Below, piece by piece: positions 52,153 through 61,473 of a stretch of DNA of 64,000 nucleotides; position 1 is the first letter of the stretch, and every line of letters starts with the position of its first letter. The notes beneath the pieces were generated by a model. The model had not been told where the DNA came from. It saw only the letters and a program-made list of their open reading frames with translations, and did not search any database. Made by a program: the position numbers and the translations under genes. Location: assembly GCF_004802635.2 (NCBI RefSeq), contig NZ_CP046052.1, positions 124,001-188,000 of the forward strand, given 5' to 3'. The stretch is from Methylocystis heyeri (lineage in GTDB: Bacteria > Pseudomonadota > Alphaproteobacteria > Rhizobiales > Beijerinckiaceae).

Positions 52153-53109
52153 TCACATATGCAAAACGATCAGATAGTCCGAAACATAAGTGGACTTCAC
52201 ACCCAGAAGCGACTCTATGGCCTTGAGCGCGTCGCGAGGCTGATCGACGCGAAATACGCCGGTCACTCTCCGGTCGCGCAGTTCCGAGCCGGCGATCAGG
52301 ATTACGCCGTGGTAGAAGCGTCCAATAGCGGCGGCGACTTCGCTTAAGGGTTTGTCCATGAAGATGAGCTTGCCGCGCCGCCAGGACGTGACGCTCTCGG
52401 GGTCCACCTCATAGGGCGCGAGCGCAGGAAGGCTTGGACCATAAGCGGTCTGGCGTCCCGCGCCGACGACGACCGTCGATCCTTCGGCCGCGACTTCCAC
52501 GCTGTTTTCGGTAACCGTCACCTCGGTGCGCGCTTTGTCGAGCGCGACGTCGAAAGCCGTGCCGCGAGCCGTGATTGTTCCCCCCGCCGCCAGCACCGTG
52601 AAGGGGCGGCTCGGGTCCTTCTCGACCTCGAACCAGGCTTCGCCTTGGAGTAGCGCCAGCCGTCGCTTGTCGCCGGAGTAATCCAGCGCCAGCGCCGTCG
52701 CCGCATTCATATGCGCGCGCGACCCGTCCGGCAGCGTGACGGTGCGGAGCTCGGCCACGCCGGTGCGGAAGTCGGCGCGACACCATACCCACAGGTCGTC
52801 GAAGGTCAGGTACAGCGCCAGGGCCGCCGTCGCCAGCGCGGCGGCCGCCCACATGCGCTCACGCCGGCGTCCGGGCCGCAGCGACCAGAGGTAAGCCTGC
52901 ACCTCCGTCCGGGGCAGGGTTTGCAAGGAGCCCCAGAAATCGCAGGACTCTTCGAAGGCGGCCTCGTTTCTAGGATCGTTGGCCAGCCAGGCGCGGAATG
53001 CCGCGAGTTCCGACGCCGACAAATCGCCCCGGTCGATGCGGACCCACCATTGGATGGCCGCGTCGACCCGGTCGGAGGCGTCGGTATCGTCGGGCTTGAG
53101 CTCTGACAT
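52153..53109 (-). CDS. FecR-type anti-sigma/transducer protein
   Basis: 318 residues. Cytoplasmic N-terminal DUF4880 region (ASDRVDAAIQWWVRIDRGDLSASELAAFRAWL), one transmembrane helix (about 87-104), then the periplasmic FecR domain (LPDGSRAHMNAATALALDYSGDKRRLALLQGEAWFEV) and a C-terminal STN-like part (KAIESLLGV). It would carry the signal from the receptor STN domain to the sigma factor. It lies between fecI and the copper-type receptor on the same strand. Confidence 0.95.
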   Translation of the reverse strand: MSELKPDDTDASDRVDAAIQWWVRIDRGDLSASELAAFRAWLANDPRNEAAFEESCDFWGSLQTLPRTEVQAYLWSLRPGRRRERMWAAAALATAALALYLTFDDLWVWCRADFRTGVAELRTVTLPDGSRAHMNAATALALDYSGDKRRLALLQGEAWFEVEKDPSRPFTVLAAGGTITARGTAFDVALDKARTEVTVTENSVEVAAEGSTVVVGAGRQTAYGPSLPALAPYEVDPESVTSWRRGKLIFMDKPLSEVAAAIGRFYHGVILIAGSELRDRRVTGVFRVDQPRDALKAIESLLGVKSTYVSDYLIVLHM

Positions 53110-53281
53110 CGTTTCTTTCTGGATCAGGCGGCGGCTAGGCTGAAAACCGGTCGCCGCCCTTCACAACTCGCGCCAAACCGGCGCGCATTTTCGTGAAAGC
53201 GCTGCGCTTGCGCGAAATGCGCTTCCTTGGCGGAGTATAAGACGCCGAGCGCGCGGAAAACAGGAGCCCGGACTTCCGGGC

Positions 53282-53776
53282 TCAATCGAGCGCCTGCTTT
53301 AATTCCCTGAACGCAGTACGCAAGTGCTTTTCGACCATATTGCGCGATATGCCGAGCCGGCGGGCGATTTCCTCCTGATGCAGGTTTTCGAACCTGCGCA
53401 TCACGAACACCTCCCGGCATCGCGGAGACAGGGAGTCGAGGGCGTCGAAAACCCGAGACGCCGATTGTGTCGCTTCGAGGCGGGCGGCCGGAGAAGGCGC
53501 CGACCCGGCCAATTCGTCCACGGTCAGACCGCCGACGACATATTTGCCTTCGGTTCGTCGTCGCCGCGCGAAGTCTCTCGCGAGGTTCATGGCCGTGACG
53601 CGCAGCAGAGAAGCAGGATTTTCAACTACTCCGCGTTCGGCGTGGCGCAGAACGCGGAGCACGGCTTCCTGAGCCAGATCGGGCGCGTCGTCCGCGCCGA
53701 CCTTCCGGGTCAGGAACCGCACGACGTCTCGCGACTGGCTCGCGATCAGATTACGAAGAGAGTTTTGCTGGGACAT
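53282..53776 (-). CDS. FecI-type ECF sigma factor
   Basis: 164 residues. Sigma-70 regions 2 (DAPDLAQEAVLRVLRH) and 4 (LSPRCREVFVMRRFENLHQEEIARRLGISRNMVEKHL) are clear, in the FecI-like order. It should direct RNA polymerase to the receptor operon when FecR relays the receptor signal. It starts a row of three signalling genes reading toward 49384. Confidence 0.95.
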   Translation of the reverse strand: MSQQNSLRNLIASQSRDVVRFLTRKVGADDAPDLAQEAVLRVLRHAERGVVENPASLLRVTAMNLARDFARRRRTEGKYVVGGLTVDELAGSAPSPAARLEATQSASRVFDALDSLSPRCREVFVMRRFENLHQEEIARRLGISRNMVEKHLRTAFRELKQALD

Positions 53777-53915
53777 TGGAGATGTCCAAATTCGATACTC
53801 GATGTCCCTCCCGGCTGGTTCAGGCCTGTGGAGTGACGCTTTTCGGGAAACATCGAGCGGACATGGGGACGACCGGCGTCGAGCCGGAGGATGGCGTTGC
53901 GCCGTCCGGCGCTAT

Positions 53916-54359
53916 TCAAACATTGAAAAAAGGAGGCGCCCGCGACGACCAGGTGCTGGCCCAACCGGTCTGGGTTCTCGGCGGGTCGTCGGCGAACGGG
54001 GGCGGAACCTCCAGGTCGGCGCCTTCAGCCGCGGGGAGGAGGAGAAAAGCGGCGAGACTCCAGCGCTCTATGAAGGCGAAGTAGCTTTCCTGCCTTCCGC
54101 CGTGACAGCAGTTGGTCCAGCAATGGTCGTGATCGTGATGGCGCTGGTGAGAAGGCGCGTGATCGTCGCCGTCGTCCGCCGTCTTCGAGCACATATCGGC
54201 GTCTACGGCGGCCGTCGCGCCGGACCACGAGGAGCCCGACGCATGAGCGATAGCGGCGTAATTGAGGCCCTGAACCGCGAGCAGGCAAGCGACGACGACC
54301 GCATAGATTGCGTCGAGTGAGCGACTTCGTCGTGGCGGGAACAGAGCCATGAGGGTCAC
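53916..54359 (-). CDS. DUF2946-like protein, His/Cys-rich
   Basis: 147 residues from a GTG, or 144 from the ATG at 54350; no clear ribosome site. An N-terminal membrane segment (AIYAVVVACLLAVQGLNYAAI) and a metal-ligand-like stretch HQRHHDHDHCWTNCCHGG. The C-terminus GWASTWSSRAPP is repeated in the protein at 61474-61920, with a 21-base identity at DNA level. DUF2946 proteins accompany copper receptors and similar loci; function unknown. Located directly upstream of fecI. Confidence 0.7.
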   Translation of the reverse strand: MTLMALFPPRRSRSLDAIYAVVVACLLAVQGLNYAAIAHASGSSWSGATAAVDADMCSKTADDGDDHAPSHQRHHDHDHCWTNCCHGGRQESYFAFIERWSLAAFLLLPAAEGADLEVPPPFADDPPRTQTGWASTWSSRAPPFFNV

Positions 54360-54446
54360 AATTAATTCCGCGGACGGCCGGCCGTCAACCGATCGGAGCC
54401 GGGTTTTCCATCGGCATTATATTACCGGACAAGGTCTTCGGAGCCT

Positions 54447-57400
54447 TCAACGATCGGCGCCGTCGCGGGCGATGCGTATTTTTACTCGACCGGCGCTGGA
54501 TTTAGTCGGCGCCAGCTCCTTTGTTGTAATCGTCAGGTCATATTTTGCGGGGCTTTCGGGGCGCAGGGAAATCTGCGTCACCGTACCATGAAGCCGATTT
54601 TTCCCGTCCGTATCGAGCACGAAGGAAACCCGGTCGCCGACCCTGAACTGTTCGATCGCGCGATTCGAGACCTGCGCGACGATTTTTACGTCCTGAACAT
54701 CGGCGCCGAAGGTGAAAAGTAGCCGCCCCGGATTTACATGGTCGCCCATTTCGGCGTCGCGCGCGATAACTGCGCCCGCGATCGGCGCCCGGATCGTCGT
54801 CGCGGCGAGGTTGTCCCGCGCCGAACGGAGCGCGGCCAGCGCCAATTCGACGTCCGCTTCGCGGTCGGCTGTTCTTTGCTGCGCGGCGTCGAGTCTTTTC
54901 TCGGCGATCCCCCCGGACTTCTTCGTCGACGCTCCTGCGCGGCTATGCTCGAGTTGTCGCCGGGCCTCGCCGAGACGCAGCCGAGCCTCGGCGAGCGCGG
55001 CTTCCGCGCGCTTCGCCAGGAGTTCGTAGGGGCGCCGATCGAGCGCCGCGCAAGCCTGCCCCGCGTCCACATGCCTGCCGACGTCGCAATCGACCGCCGC
55101 GACGACGCCCGGCACAGTTGCGACGGCTTGCTCCGTCGGCGGCGCCTCGATGGTCGCTTCCCAATCGACAGAGCGCATGAAATCCCCGGTCGAGCCGCCA
55201 AAACGGCTCAGGCTCCAATAAAGGGCGCCTCCGGCGATCATGAGGACCGCCGAAACCGCTGTTGCGAGCCAAACCGGCCTCCGGGACTTCGGCGGGAACA
55301 TGGCCCGTTCGATTTCGCTCGTCTGAGAAGCAGGGCCGTCGCCGGCCTTTGCCGGGGCCCCCGGCGGCGCCCGGCCAGCCGAAGGCGTAGCCGCGTGTTG
55401 GTAGATGTCTTCTTCCTGAGCGTTGTGAATACGGACCAGCGCCACTATCGTTTCAATGATGTGTTGAGCGTCGCGGACGACATGCGGCTCGGGATTTTCC
55501 TTCCCCAGGCCTTTTGAAAGCCGGCCCAGCAATCTGGCCTGATGCTGGATTTCGCGATGAGCGCCGCTCATCGCGCTGAGGCCGTGGCTGTCCTGGAGAA
55601 ATCCCCCGACCCCTGGATAGACGACGGCTTCGTCCCGCTTCTCGTGGTCGACGACGACCGACGAGACGATCCGCTCCGCCTCCGAAATGAGGCTGTCGGC
55701 GCTCGCGGCGTCGGCTCCGTCCAGCGCGTCGGCGATATTGCGCAGGCGTTCGAGGGCTTCCTCGATCTTTTCGTGTTCCTGGCGCAGAAGCTCCGTCGCC
55801 GCTTCCGGCATCGGAGGCCGGTCGAAAACGCTTTGCGGACCCAGCGCGCGCAGTGCGTTCAGGATCACGGCGACGTCGATCAATTCCTGGATGAGGGCTC
55901 CGGACACCGGGGTGACGTAGCCGAAGGCCGCCGCGATCATGGTCGCGCCGGACAGCGACATGCCGGTAAAAATGCTTTGAAGCGCAATCGCTTCGGTTCG
56001 CCGGGCGATCGCCATTGCTTCGGGAACGCGGTCGAGCCGATCGACCAATATCACGACGTCGGCCGCTTCCGATGAAGCGCTCGCGCCGCGCGCTCCCATG
56101 GCCATTCCGACATCGGCCGCGGCGAGGGCGGGGGCGTCGTTGACGCCGTCGCCGACCATGAGGGTCGGGGCCGCCAGTCTTTCGGCGACGACCGCATCCA
56201 CCTTTTCGTTAGGCGCGCGCTGCGCCAGCACGGCGTCGATGTCGAGGGCGTCGGCGATGGTTTCGGCCGGCTCGGCGCGGTCTCCCGTCACCATGACGAT
56301 CCGCCGGGCGCCGACGTTGCGCAACGCCTGGATGGTGCGCGGCGTTTCGCGGCGAAGCTCGTCGGCGAAGAGCAGAGCCGCGACGATGCGGGAGTCCGAA
56401 GCGACTAGAACCGTCAGCGCCGACCGCCAGGACGCGCGCCGGACCGCGCGCTGCGCCCAGTCCTCGAGCGGCGCCTCGCCGGCGACCATTTGCGGCGAGC
56501 CGACGGCGACCCGCTTCCCATCCACGAGGCCCTCGAGCCCCGAGCCCAGAGTTTCGCGGACGTCCTGCGGCGCGGAGAGCGGAAGTCCCTTGCTGCGCGC
56601 CGCGTCGACGATGGCCGCCCCGACCACATGATGCGAGGCCTGTTCTATCGAGGCGGCGAGCCGCAGCGCCTCGTCGGGGTCGGTTCCCGGAGCGGTTTCG
56701 ACGGCGATGAGCCGCGCGCCGCCGACCGTGAGGGTTCCCGTTTTGTCGAACATCACGGTTTTAACGCGGGCGAGGGCCTCGATCGGTCCGCCGCCTTTGA
56801 CTAGAATTCCGCGCCGCGCCGCCTGGGAGGTTCCGCCGATGAAGGCCGCAGGGGCGGCGAGGATCAAAGGGCAGGGGGTCGCCGCCACGAACACGGCGAG
56901 AGCCCGGATCGGATCGCCGGAGAGCACCCACGCCGCGCCCGCGACGATGAGCGTGACGGGCAGGAGCAGCAGCGCATAACGATCGGCTGCGCGCATGAAA
57001 GGAGCCTTGGCCGCCTGGGCCGCCGTAGCCATCCGGACGATGCCGGAATAGGCGCTCTCGCCGGCGGTGGCGCTCGCCTGCATCTCGAAGGCCGCGCCGG
57101 CGTTGACCGTTCCGCTCCGGACCAGTTCGCCCGCTCTCCGGGGGACCGGAATCGGCTCGCCCGTCAGGGCGGCTTCGTCGATGAGGGCGCCAGGGCTCAG
57201 GATCAGGCCGTCGGTGGGAACGACCTCTCCCGCCCGCACCATGACGAGGTCTCCCGCTGCGACTTTCTCGACCGGGACATCTTCGATCTCGTCGCCGCGT
57301 TTGCGGTGAGCGACGCGCGGCGCCCGGTCGACCAGCGCCTTCAGATCGCGCTGGGCCCGCCCGACCGCAAAGCCCTCGAGCATATTGCCGCCTTCATACA

Positions 57401-57671
57401 TGACGGCGACGATGACGCCCGCGAGGGTCTCCCCCAGGGCCAGGGCGCCCGCAATGGAAATGAGAGCGATGACGTCGACGCCGGCGCGCCCGCGCCGCAG
57501 CTCAGCCAGGATCGAAACTGCGATATGCGCAAGAACCGGCGCGGCGCCCAGCGCGGCGGCCAGACGGCCAACATCCGGCAGACCGGCGGCCTCGGCTGCG
57601 ACGCCTGAGATGAGGCCGCCGAGCGCAATGGTCAGCAGCACGCGCCTCGAGCTTTGCTCGTCAAACCGCAT
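54447..57671 (-). CDS. P1B ATPase - hemerythrin - membrane fusion protein triple fusion
   Basis: 1074 residues from the ATG at 57671, with GGAGG upstream. Part 1 (1-600) is a P1B ATPase with the metal motif TPC (265-267), DKTGTLT (D309) and GDGVND. TPC pumps belong to the group often carrying C-terminal hemerythrin domains. Part 2 (about 620-765) is a hemerythrin HHE domain with the expected His/Glu ligands, namely H633, H676, H705, H749 and a nearby Glu. Part 3: a membrane helix (800-821), then a lipoyl half, a coiled coil (about 880-960) and barrel of an HlyD-type membrane fusion protein. Topology fits: cytoplasmic hemerythrin, then periplasmic adaptor. No separate RND gene is adjacent. Confidence 0.88.
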   Translation of the reverse strand: MRFDEQSSRRVLLTIALGGLISGVAAEAAGLPDVGRLAAALGAAPVLAHIAVSILAELRRGRAGVDVIALISIAGALALGETLAGVIVAVMYEGGNMLEGFAVGRAQRDLKALVDRAPRVAHRKRGDEIEDVPVEKVAAGDLVMVRAGEVVPTDGLILSPGALIDEAALTGEPIPVPRRAGELVRSGTVNAGAAFEMQASATAGESAYSGIVRMATAAQAAKAPFMRAADRYALLLLPVTLIVAGAAWVLSGDPIRALAVFVAATPCPLILAAPAAFIGGTSQAARRGILVKGGGPIEALARVKTVMFDKTGTLTVGGARLIAVETAPGTDPDEALRLAASIEQASHHVVGAAIVDAARSKGLPLSAPQDVRETLGSGLEGLVDGKRVAVGSPQMVAGEAPLEDWAQRAVRRASWRSALTVLVASDSRIVAALLFADELRRETPRTIQALRNVGARRIVMVTGDRAEPAETIADALDIDAVLAQRAPNEKVDAVVAERLAAPTLMVGDGVNDAPALAAADVGMAMGARGASASSEAADVVILVDRLDRVPEAMAIARRTEAIALQSIFTGMSLSGATMIAAAFGYVTPVSGALIQELIDVAVILNALRALGPQSVFDRPPMPEAATELLRQEHEKIEEALERLRNIADALDGADAASADSLISEAERIVSSVVVDHEKRDEAVVYPGVGGFLQDSHGLSAMSGAHREIQHQARLLGRLSKGLGKENPEPHVVRDAQHIIETIVALVRIHNAQEEDIYQHAATPSAGRAPPGAPAKAGDGPASQTSEIERAMFPPKSRRPVWLATAVSAVLMIAGGALYWSLSRFGGSTGDFMRSVDWEATIEAPPTEQAVATVPGVVAAVDCDVGRHVDAGQACAALDRRPYELLAKRAEAALAEARLRLGEARRQLEHSRAGASTKKSGGIAEKRLDAAQQRTADREADVELALAALRSARDNLAATTIRAPIAGAVIARDAEMGDHVNPGRLLFTFGADVQDVKIVAQVSNRAIEQFRVGDRVSFVLDTDGKNRLHGTVTQISLRPESPAKYDLTITTKELAPTKSSAGRVKIRIARDGADR

Positions 57672-57785
57672 CAGGCCTCCGTCAGGCGGCAATCAGTCTA
57701 ACCTAACGCGTCCCCGGGCCAGCGGCACTCCAATTTATCGTGAAGCCATGGGCCTGGGACGAACGTCGGCCGGGCGTTCCGGGGC

Positions 57786-59054
57786 CTAGCCAACCGAAGG
57801 GCCGCGGGCGCCCGCCGCCCGGCGGCCCGCCGTCTCCTTGCGGGCGCGCCTCTTTTGCAGCCAGCGGATGACGCCCGTGACAAAGAGCGCCGGGCAGGCG
57901 AGGCCGGTGGCGAACACCAGAAGCCGACCCGGCATCCCAAACGCACGGCCGGAATGCAGCGGCCATTGCCATTGCATGAAGACATCGCCCGCCGTGCCCT
58001 CGACCGGGTCCGCAACGCCGAGGATGGCGCCAGAATATTGGTCCACGTCCACGCAACGCGTCCCGATGAAGCGGCTGAGCGCAGCGATCTCGTCTCGGCA
58101 GATTTTGTAGACGCCGTCTTCTTTTTCCGGAAAACCGACATTCGCCAGCCGGCCCTCGGGATAGCTGGCGGCGGCGTCGGCGACCGCGGCCTCGAAGGGA
58201 ATGGCGCTGCGGCCCTCGGCCGGCCCGGATTTGTTTTCTCCGCGCTGAGCGGGGCTGAGGGGCGCGGCGCGCTCCACCGCCCACACGAACTGATCGTGCA
58301 AATTCATGGAAATGCCCGACACCAGCACGGCGAGCATGACGAGCGCGGTATAAATGCCGGCGAGCTTGTGGATGTCGTAGTTCAGACGTTCGCCTCTTGC
58401 GCCTGATTTCAGGGTCAGGGCCGCGCGCCATTTGCCGGGCGGCGGCCACCACAGATATACGCCGCTCGCGACCGAGACGATCAGCAGGATCGCCGCGACG
58501 CCGACGACGACGCCATTGTCGCCAAAGAAATCATAGAGCAGCAGCGACCAATGCAGCTGAAAGAGAAAGCTCATGAAGCTGTGCCCGAGAACCCCGCTCT
58601 TCGACCAGTAAACCTTGTCGTCCAGCACTTTTGCGCGGTAGGGGTCGATGCAGAGGCGGCGCGTGTCGCCGCTCGATTTCTCCTGATAATAGACCTTGTA
58701 GCAGCCGTTTTCGGTGCGCGGGGCGCTGAAGCCGCCGGCCTTGGCGCCCTCGGGCAAAGCGCCCTCGAGCGCCGCGCGTATGTCCGAAAGCGGCGCAAAG
58801 GCGCGCTCCCCTTCCGGCGGCGCGGCCACGGTGAACATGGCGGGATCGAGCCATTCGTCGATCTCCTGCCAGAACACCAGCAGGCTTCCGGTCAGGCCGA
58901 TGACCGCCAGCATCGCGCCGACCACGAGTCCCAAATAGAGATGAACATCCAGCCATAGCCGGCGTTGCGCCTGCGACCGCGCGCGTCGCTCCTGGGCCGC
59001 CTTTATCGAGATGTCCTGAGCCCCAAGTCTTGCAGAAAGAGGATTGTCTGACAT
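57786..59054 (-). CDS. PepSY-domain transmembrane protein (PiuB-like)
   Basis: 422 residues from the ATG at 59054, with AAGGCGG upstream. Four transmembrane helices: LGLVVGAMLAVIGLTGSLLVF, then the central GVAAILLIVSVASGVYLWW, YTALVMLAVLVSGISM, and a C-terminal LLVFATGLACPALFVTGV. Periplasmic PepSY parts (CYKVYYQEKSSGDTRRL) lie between. Such proteins accompany ferric siderophore receptors and may reduce iron from the siderophore, an inference from family and neighbours. Confidence 0.85.
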   Translation of the reverse strand: MSDNPLSARLGAQDISIKAAQERRARSQAQRRLWLDVHLYLGLVVGAMLAVIGLTGSLLVFWQEIDEWLDPAMFTVAAPPEGERAFAPLSDIRAALEGALPEGAKAGGFSAPRTENGCYKVYYQEKSSGDTRRLCIDPYRAKVLDDKVYWSKSGVLGHSFMSFLFQLHWSLLLYDFFGDNGVVVGVAAILLIVSVASGVYLWWPPPGKWRAALTLKSGARGERLNYDIHKLAGIYTALVMLAVLVSGISMNLHDQFVWAVERAAPLSPAQRGENKSGPAEGRSAIPFEAAVADAAASYPEGRLANVGFPEKEDGVYKICRDEIAALSRFIGTRCVDVDQYSGAILGVADPVEGTAGDVFMQWQWPLHSGRAFGMPGRLLVFATGLACPALFVTGVIRWLQKRRARKETAGRRAAGARGPSVG

Positions 59055-59114
59055 TGTGCCGCCTTCTCTCATGACCGGCGCCGCCGCAGCGGCGCCGGAG
59101 TTGGCGTCAAAGCT

Positions 59115-61394
59115 TCACCACGCCATGTTCACCTGAGCGAGGAAGGTGCGAGGCTGGCCGTAATAGGCGAAAGCGGAAGTGTCGCTATAGGTGAAATATC
59201 TTCTGTCGGTGATGTTCTTGACGTTGAAGCGGAATGTGACCTGATGACCGTCCACCGGCAGACGATAGGCGAGCATAGTGTCGAATTTTACATAGCCGGG
59301 CATCTTCCAGCTGTTGTCGTTGCTGCCATAGCGCGAGTCCATGGCATAGGCGCCTGCCCCGAATTCCCAGCCTTGTGGAAGATGGGGAGCCGTGTCCCAT
59401 TTGGCCCAGATATTTCCGACATTGGGCGCTGCGCCATAGTACCATTTGCCGACATTGCCGTTGTTGTTGTCGTTTGTGATCTTCACGACATCGAAAGTAT
59501 AGCTGGCGATCACGTTGAGATTGTCCGTGACCTGGCCCGCAAGATCGAACTCGACGCCGCGGCTGGTCACCTGCCCGACCGCGATGCTCATTCCGGGATT
59601 TGCCGGATCGGGCTGCAGCACATTGTTCTTGCGCAGATCGAACAGCGCGACGCTCGCCGTCAGCCTGTCGTCGAGCCACTGGGATTTTATCCCAGCCTCC
59701 CATTGTCTTGCGACTTCGGGCGCGGGATGGCTGCCGTCGGTGACCGAGGCGCCGTTGCTGGCGCCCGTCGAATGTACATAGCTGCCGTAAACCGAGATAT
59801 TGTCATACAGCTTGTAGAGCGCCGCCGCGCGGGGCGAAAGGGCCGCGTTCTCGGGATATTGCGTCATTGGATAGCCGGTGCAGTTCGGAAAACAGTTCGA
59901 TCCGCTGCTTCCGTAGGTATCCGATTGCACCGAGTAGGTCTTGTCCCAGCGGCCGCCGAGCAGGATCTGCAGCCGGCCATCGAGGGCGGAAATCTGGTCC
60001 TGGCCATAAACACCGAAGTCGCTCCAGCGGTAACGGAACAGGATGTTGTTTCTCGCCGAATCCGCCATGTAATGCAGCAGGCCGGTGAAATAGCCATAGG
60101 CCGGAGCATAGATATTGAGCGGCGGCGTCAGAGCGCCGCCGCCGATGAAACCGGGGGAATTTTCCTCATACTGATACCAGTCGAGGCCCGCGAGCAGCTT
60201 GTGGGTGAGGGGACCGGTTTCAACCTCGCCGACCAGATCGAGATTGGTGTTGATGGTTTTTCGATTCATGCCGTAATTGATGAAGGCGCGATTGATGGTC
60301 ATGCCGTCGAACCCGTTCCAATCGCCGATGCCGGTCTGGTTTTCGATATTCATCAAGTAGTGAAGGCGCTGCGTGACCTTCCAATTCTCGTTCAGCCGGT
60401 AGCTCCAGTCGTAGTAATAGAGCGTTCGGTGCACGACATAGGGGAAATTCGTCCACATCGCAGGATCGCTGACCGAAAAGGACCGCGGCAGGTTCAGCGG
60501 CCTGTCGTTGAACCCCGGCAGGACCAGCGGTTTGCCGTTCGGCCAATAAAGCAGATTGACAGGGATGGCGCCTTCTCCATCCGGCACGGTTTGCTCTTTT
60601 TCATAATGTTCGAACTGGGTGTTGAATTCGAACTGCTGCGTCGGCCTGAAGGTCAGGAACAGCGCCGCCGCGCCATTGTTGCGATGCTCGAAATTGACGA
60701 AGGAATCGCGATGGTCATACACGCCGATGGCGCGGTAGAGCACTGTCTTTTCGGCGTCGATCGGCCCCGTGACATCGGCGACGGTGCGCGACAGGCCCCA
60801 GCTTCCCGCCTGTTCCGATAGCTCCGCCTTGAACTGCTCCTGTGGACGCTTGGTCACGACATTCACAAATCCACCGGGGTCGATCCTTCCGTAAAGGACG
60901 GAGGAGGGGCCTTTTACGACTTCCACGCGCTCGGTGAAGGCGGTTTCCTCGTCGTCTATGAGGCCTTCGAGCCGCAGTCCGTTTCTCCAGGTGGACTGGG
61001 ATGCAAAGCCACGGATCAGATAGGTGTCGTAATATGTTCCGTTCGCCGCCTGAACGCCGGAGACGTTCATGGCCGCCTCCATCGTGTTCAGGATCTGCTT
61101 GTCCTCGATCAATTGGCGCGGCACGATCTGCACTGCAGCGGGCGTATCGATCAGCGGCGTGTTGGTTCTGGTGGCGGCGTAGCTCTCGGTCCTCCGATAG
61201 CCTGTTTCCGCCGACGGAGCCTCTTTGCCGCCCGGCGCAGTTTGGGCGGCCGGGTCCGCTCCAGAGTTTTGCGGCGCTGCGGAATTGCCCACGTCGATCG
61301 TCGGCAAGGCCTCCTGAGCATGCGCTATGGAAGAAAACAATACGAGAGTCAGTGCGCCGGCGGAAACGCCGCGCAACATCGAGATCCGGAACAT
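59115..61394 (-). CDS. TonB-dependent siderophore receptor
   Basis: 759 residues from the ATG at 61394, with AGGGGAAT upstream. A signal peptide ending AHAQ is followed by the plug (TPAAVQIVPRQLIEDKQI, then RGF, RVEVVKGPSSVLYGRIDPGGFVN) and the barrel, with a C-terminal QVNMAW ending in an aromatic residue. The plug pattern matches FhuA/FpvA-type siderophore receptors; no STN domain is present. The PepSY gene follows and a DUF2946-like gene precedes it. Confidence 0.93.
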   Translation of the reverse strand: MFRISMLRGVSAGALTLVLFSSIAHAQEALPTIDVGNSAAPQNSGADPAAQTAPGGKEAPSAETGYRRTESYAATRTNTPLIDTPAAVQIVPRQLIEDKQILNTMEAAMNVSGVQAANGTYYDTYLIRGFASQSTWRNGLRLEGLIDDEETAFTERVEVVKGPSSVLYGRIDPGGFVNVVTKRPQEQFKAELSEQAGSWGLSRTVADVTGPIDAEKTVLYRAIGVYDHRDSFVNFEHRNNGAAALFLTFRPTQQFEFNTQFEHYEKEQTVPDGEGAIPVNLLYWPNGKPLVLPGFNDRPLNLPRSFSVSDPAMWTNFPYVVHRTLYYYDWSYRLNENWKVTQRLHYLMNIENQTGIGDWNGFDGMTINRAFINYGMNRKTINTNLDLVGEVETGPLTHKLLAGLDWYQYEENSPGFIGGGALTPPLNIYAPAYGYFTGLLHYMADSARNNILFRYRWSDFGVYGQDQISALDGRLQILLGGRWDKTYSVQSDTYGSSGSNCFPNCTGYPMTQYPENAALSPRAAALYKLYDNISVYGSYVHSTGASNGASVTDGSHPAPEVARQWEAGIKSQWLDDRLTASVALFDLRKNNVLQPDPANPGMSIAVGQVTSRGVEFDLAGQVTDNLNVIASYTFDVVKITNDNNNGNVGKWYYGAAPNVGNIWAKWDTAPHLPQGWEFGAGAYAMDSRYGSNDNSWKMPGYVKFDTMLAYRLPVDGHQVTFRFNVKNITDRRYFTYSDTSAFAYYGQPRTFLAQVNMAW

Positions 61395-61473
61395 AGAAGA
61401 TTCCCCTACGCGCGGCGTGCTGCGCCGGCGCCAGCCCAAAGCGATATGTCTGCGGCCCATGAGGGCCATGTGC

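Noticed and set aside
49384-53776. Methanobactin operon (FecI/FecR/TonB receptor)
   Set aside because: No precursor peptide, mbnB/C-like genes or gap for mbnA were found; the receptor's copper motif fits direct ion uptake.
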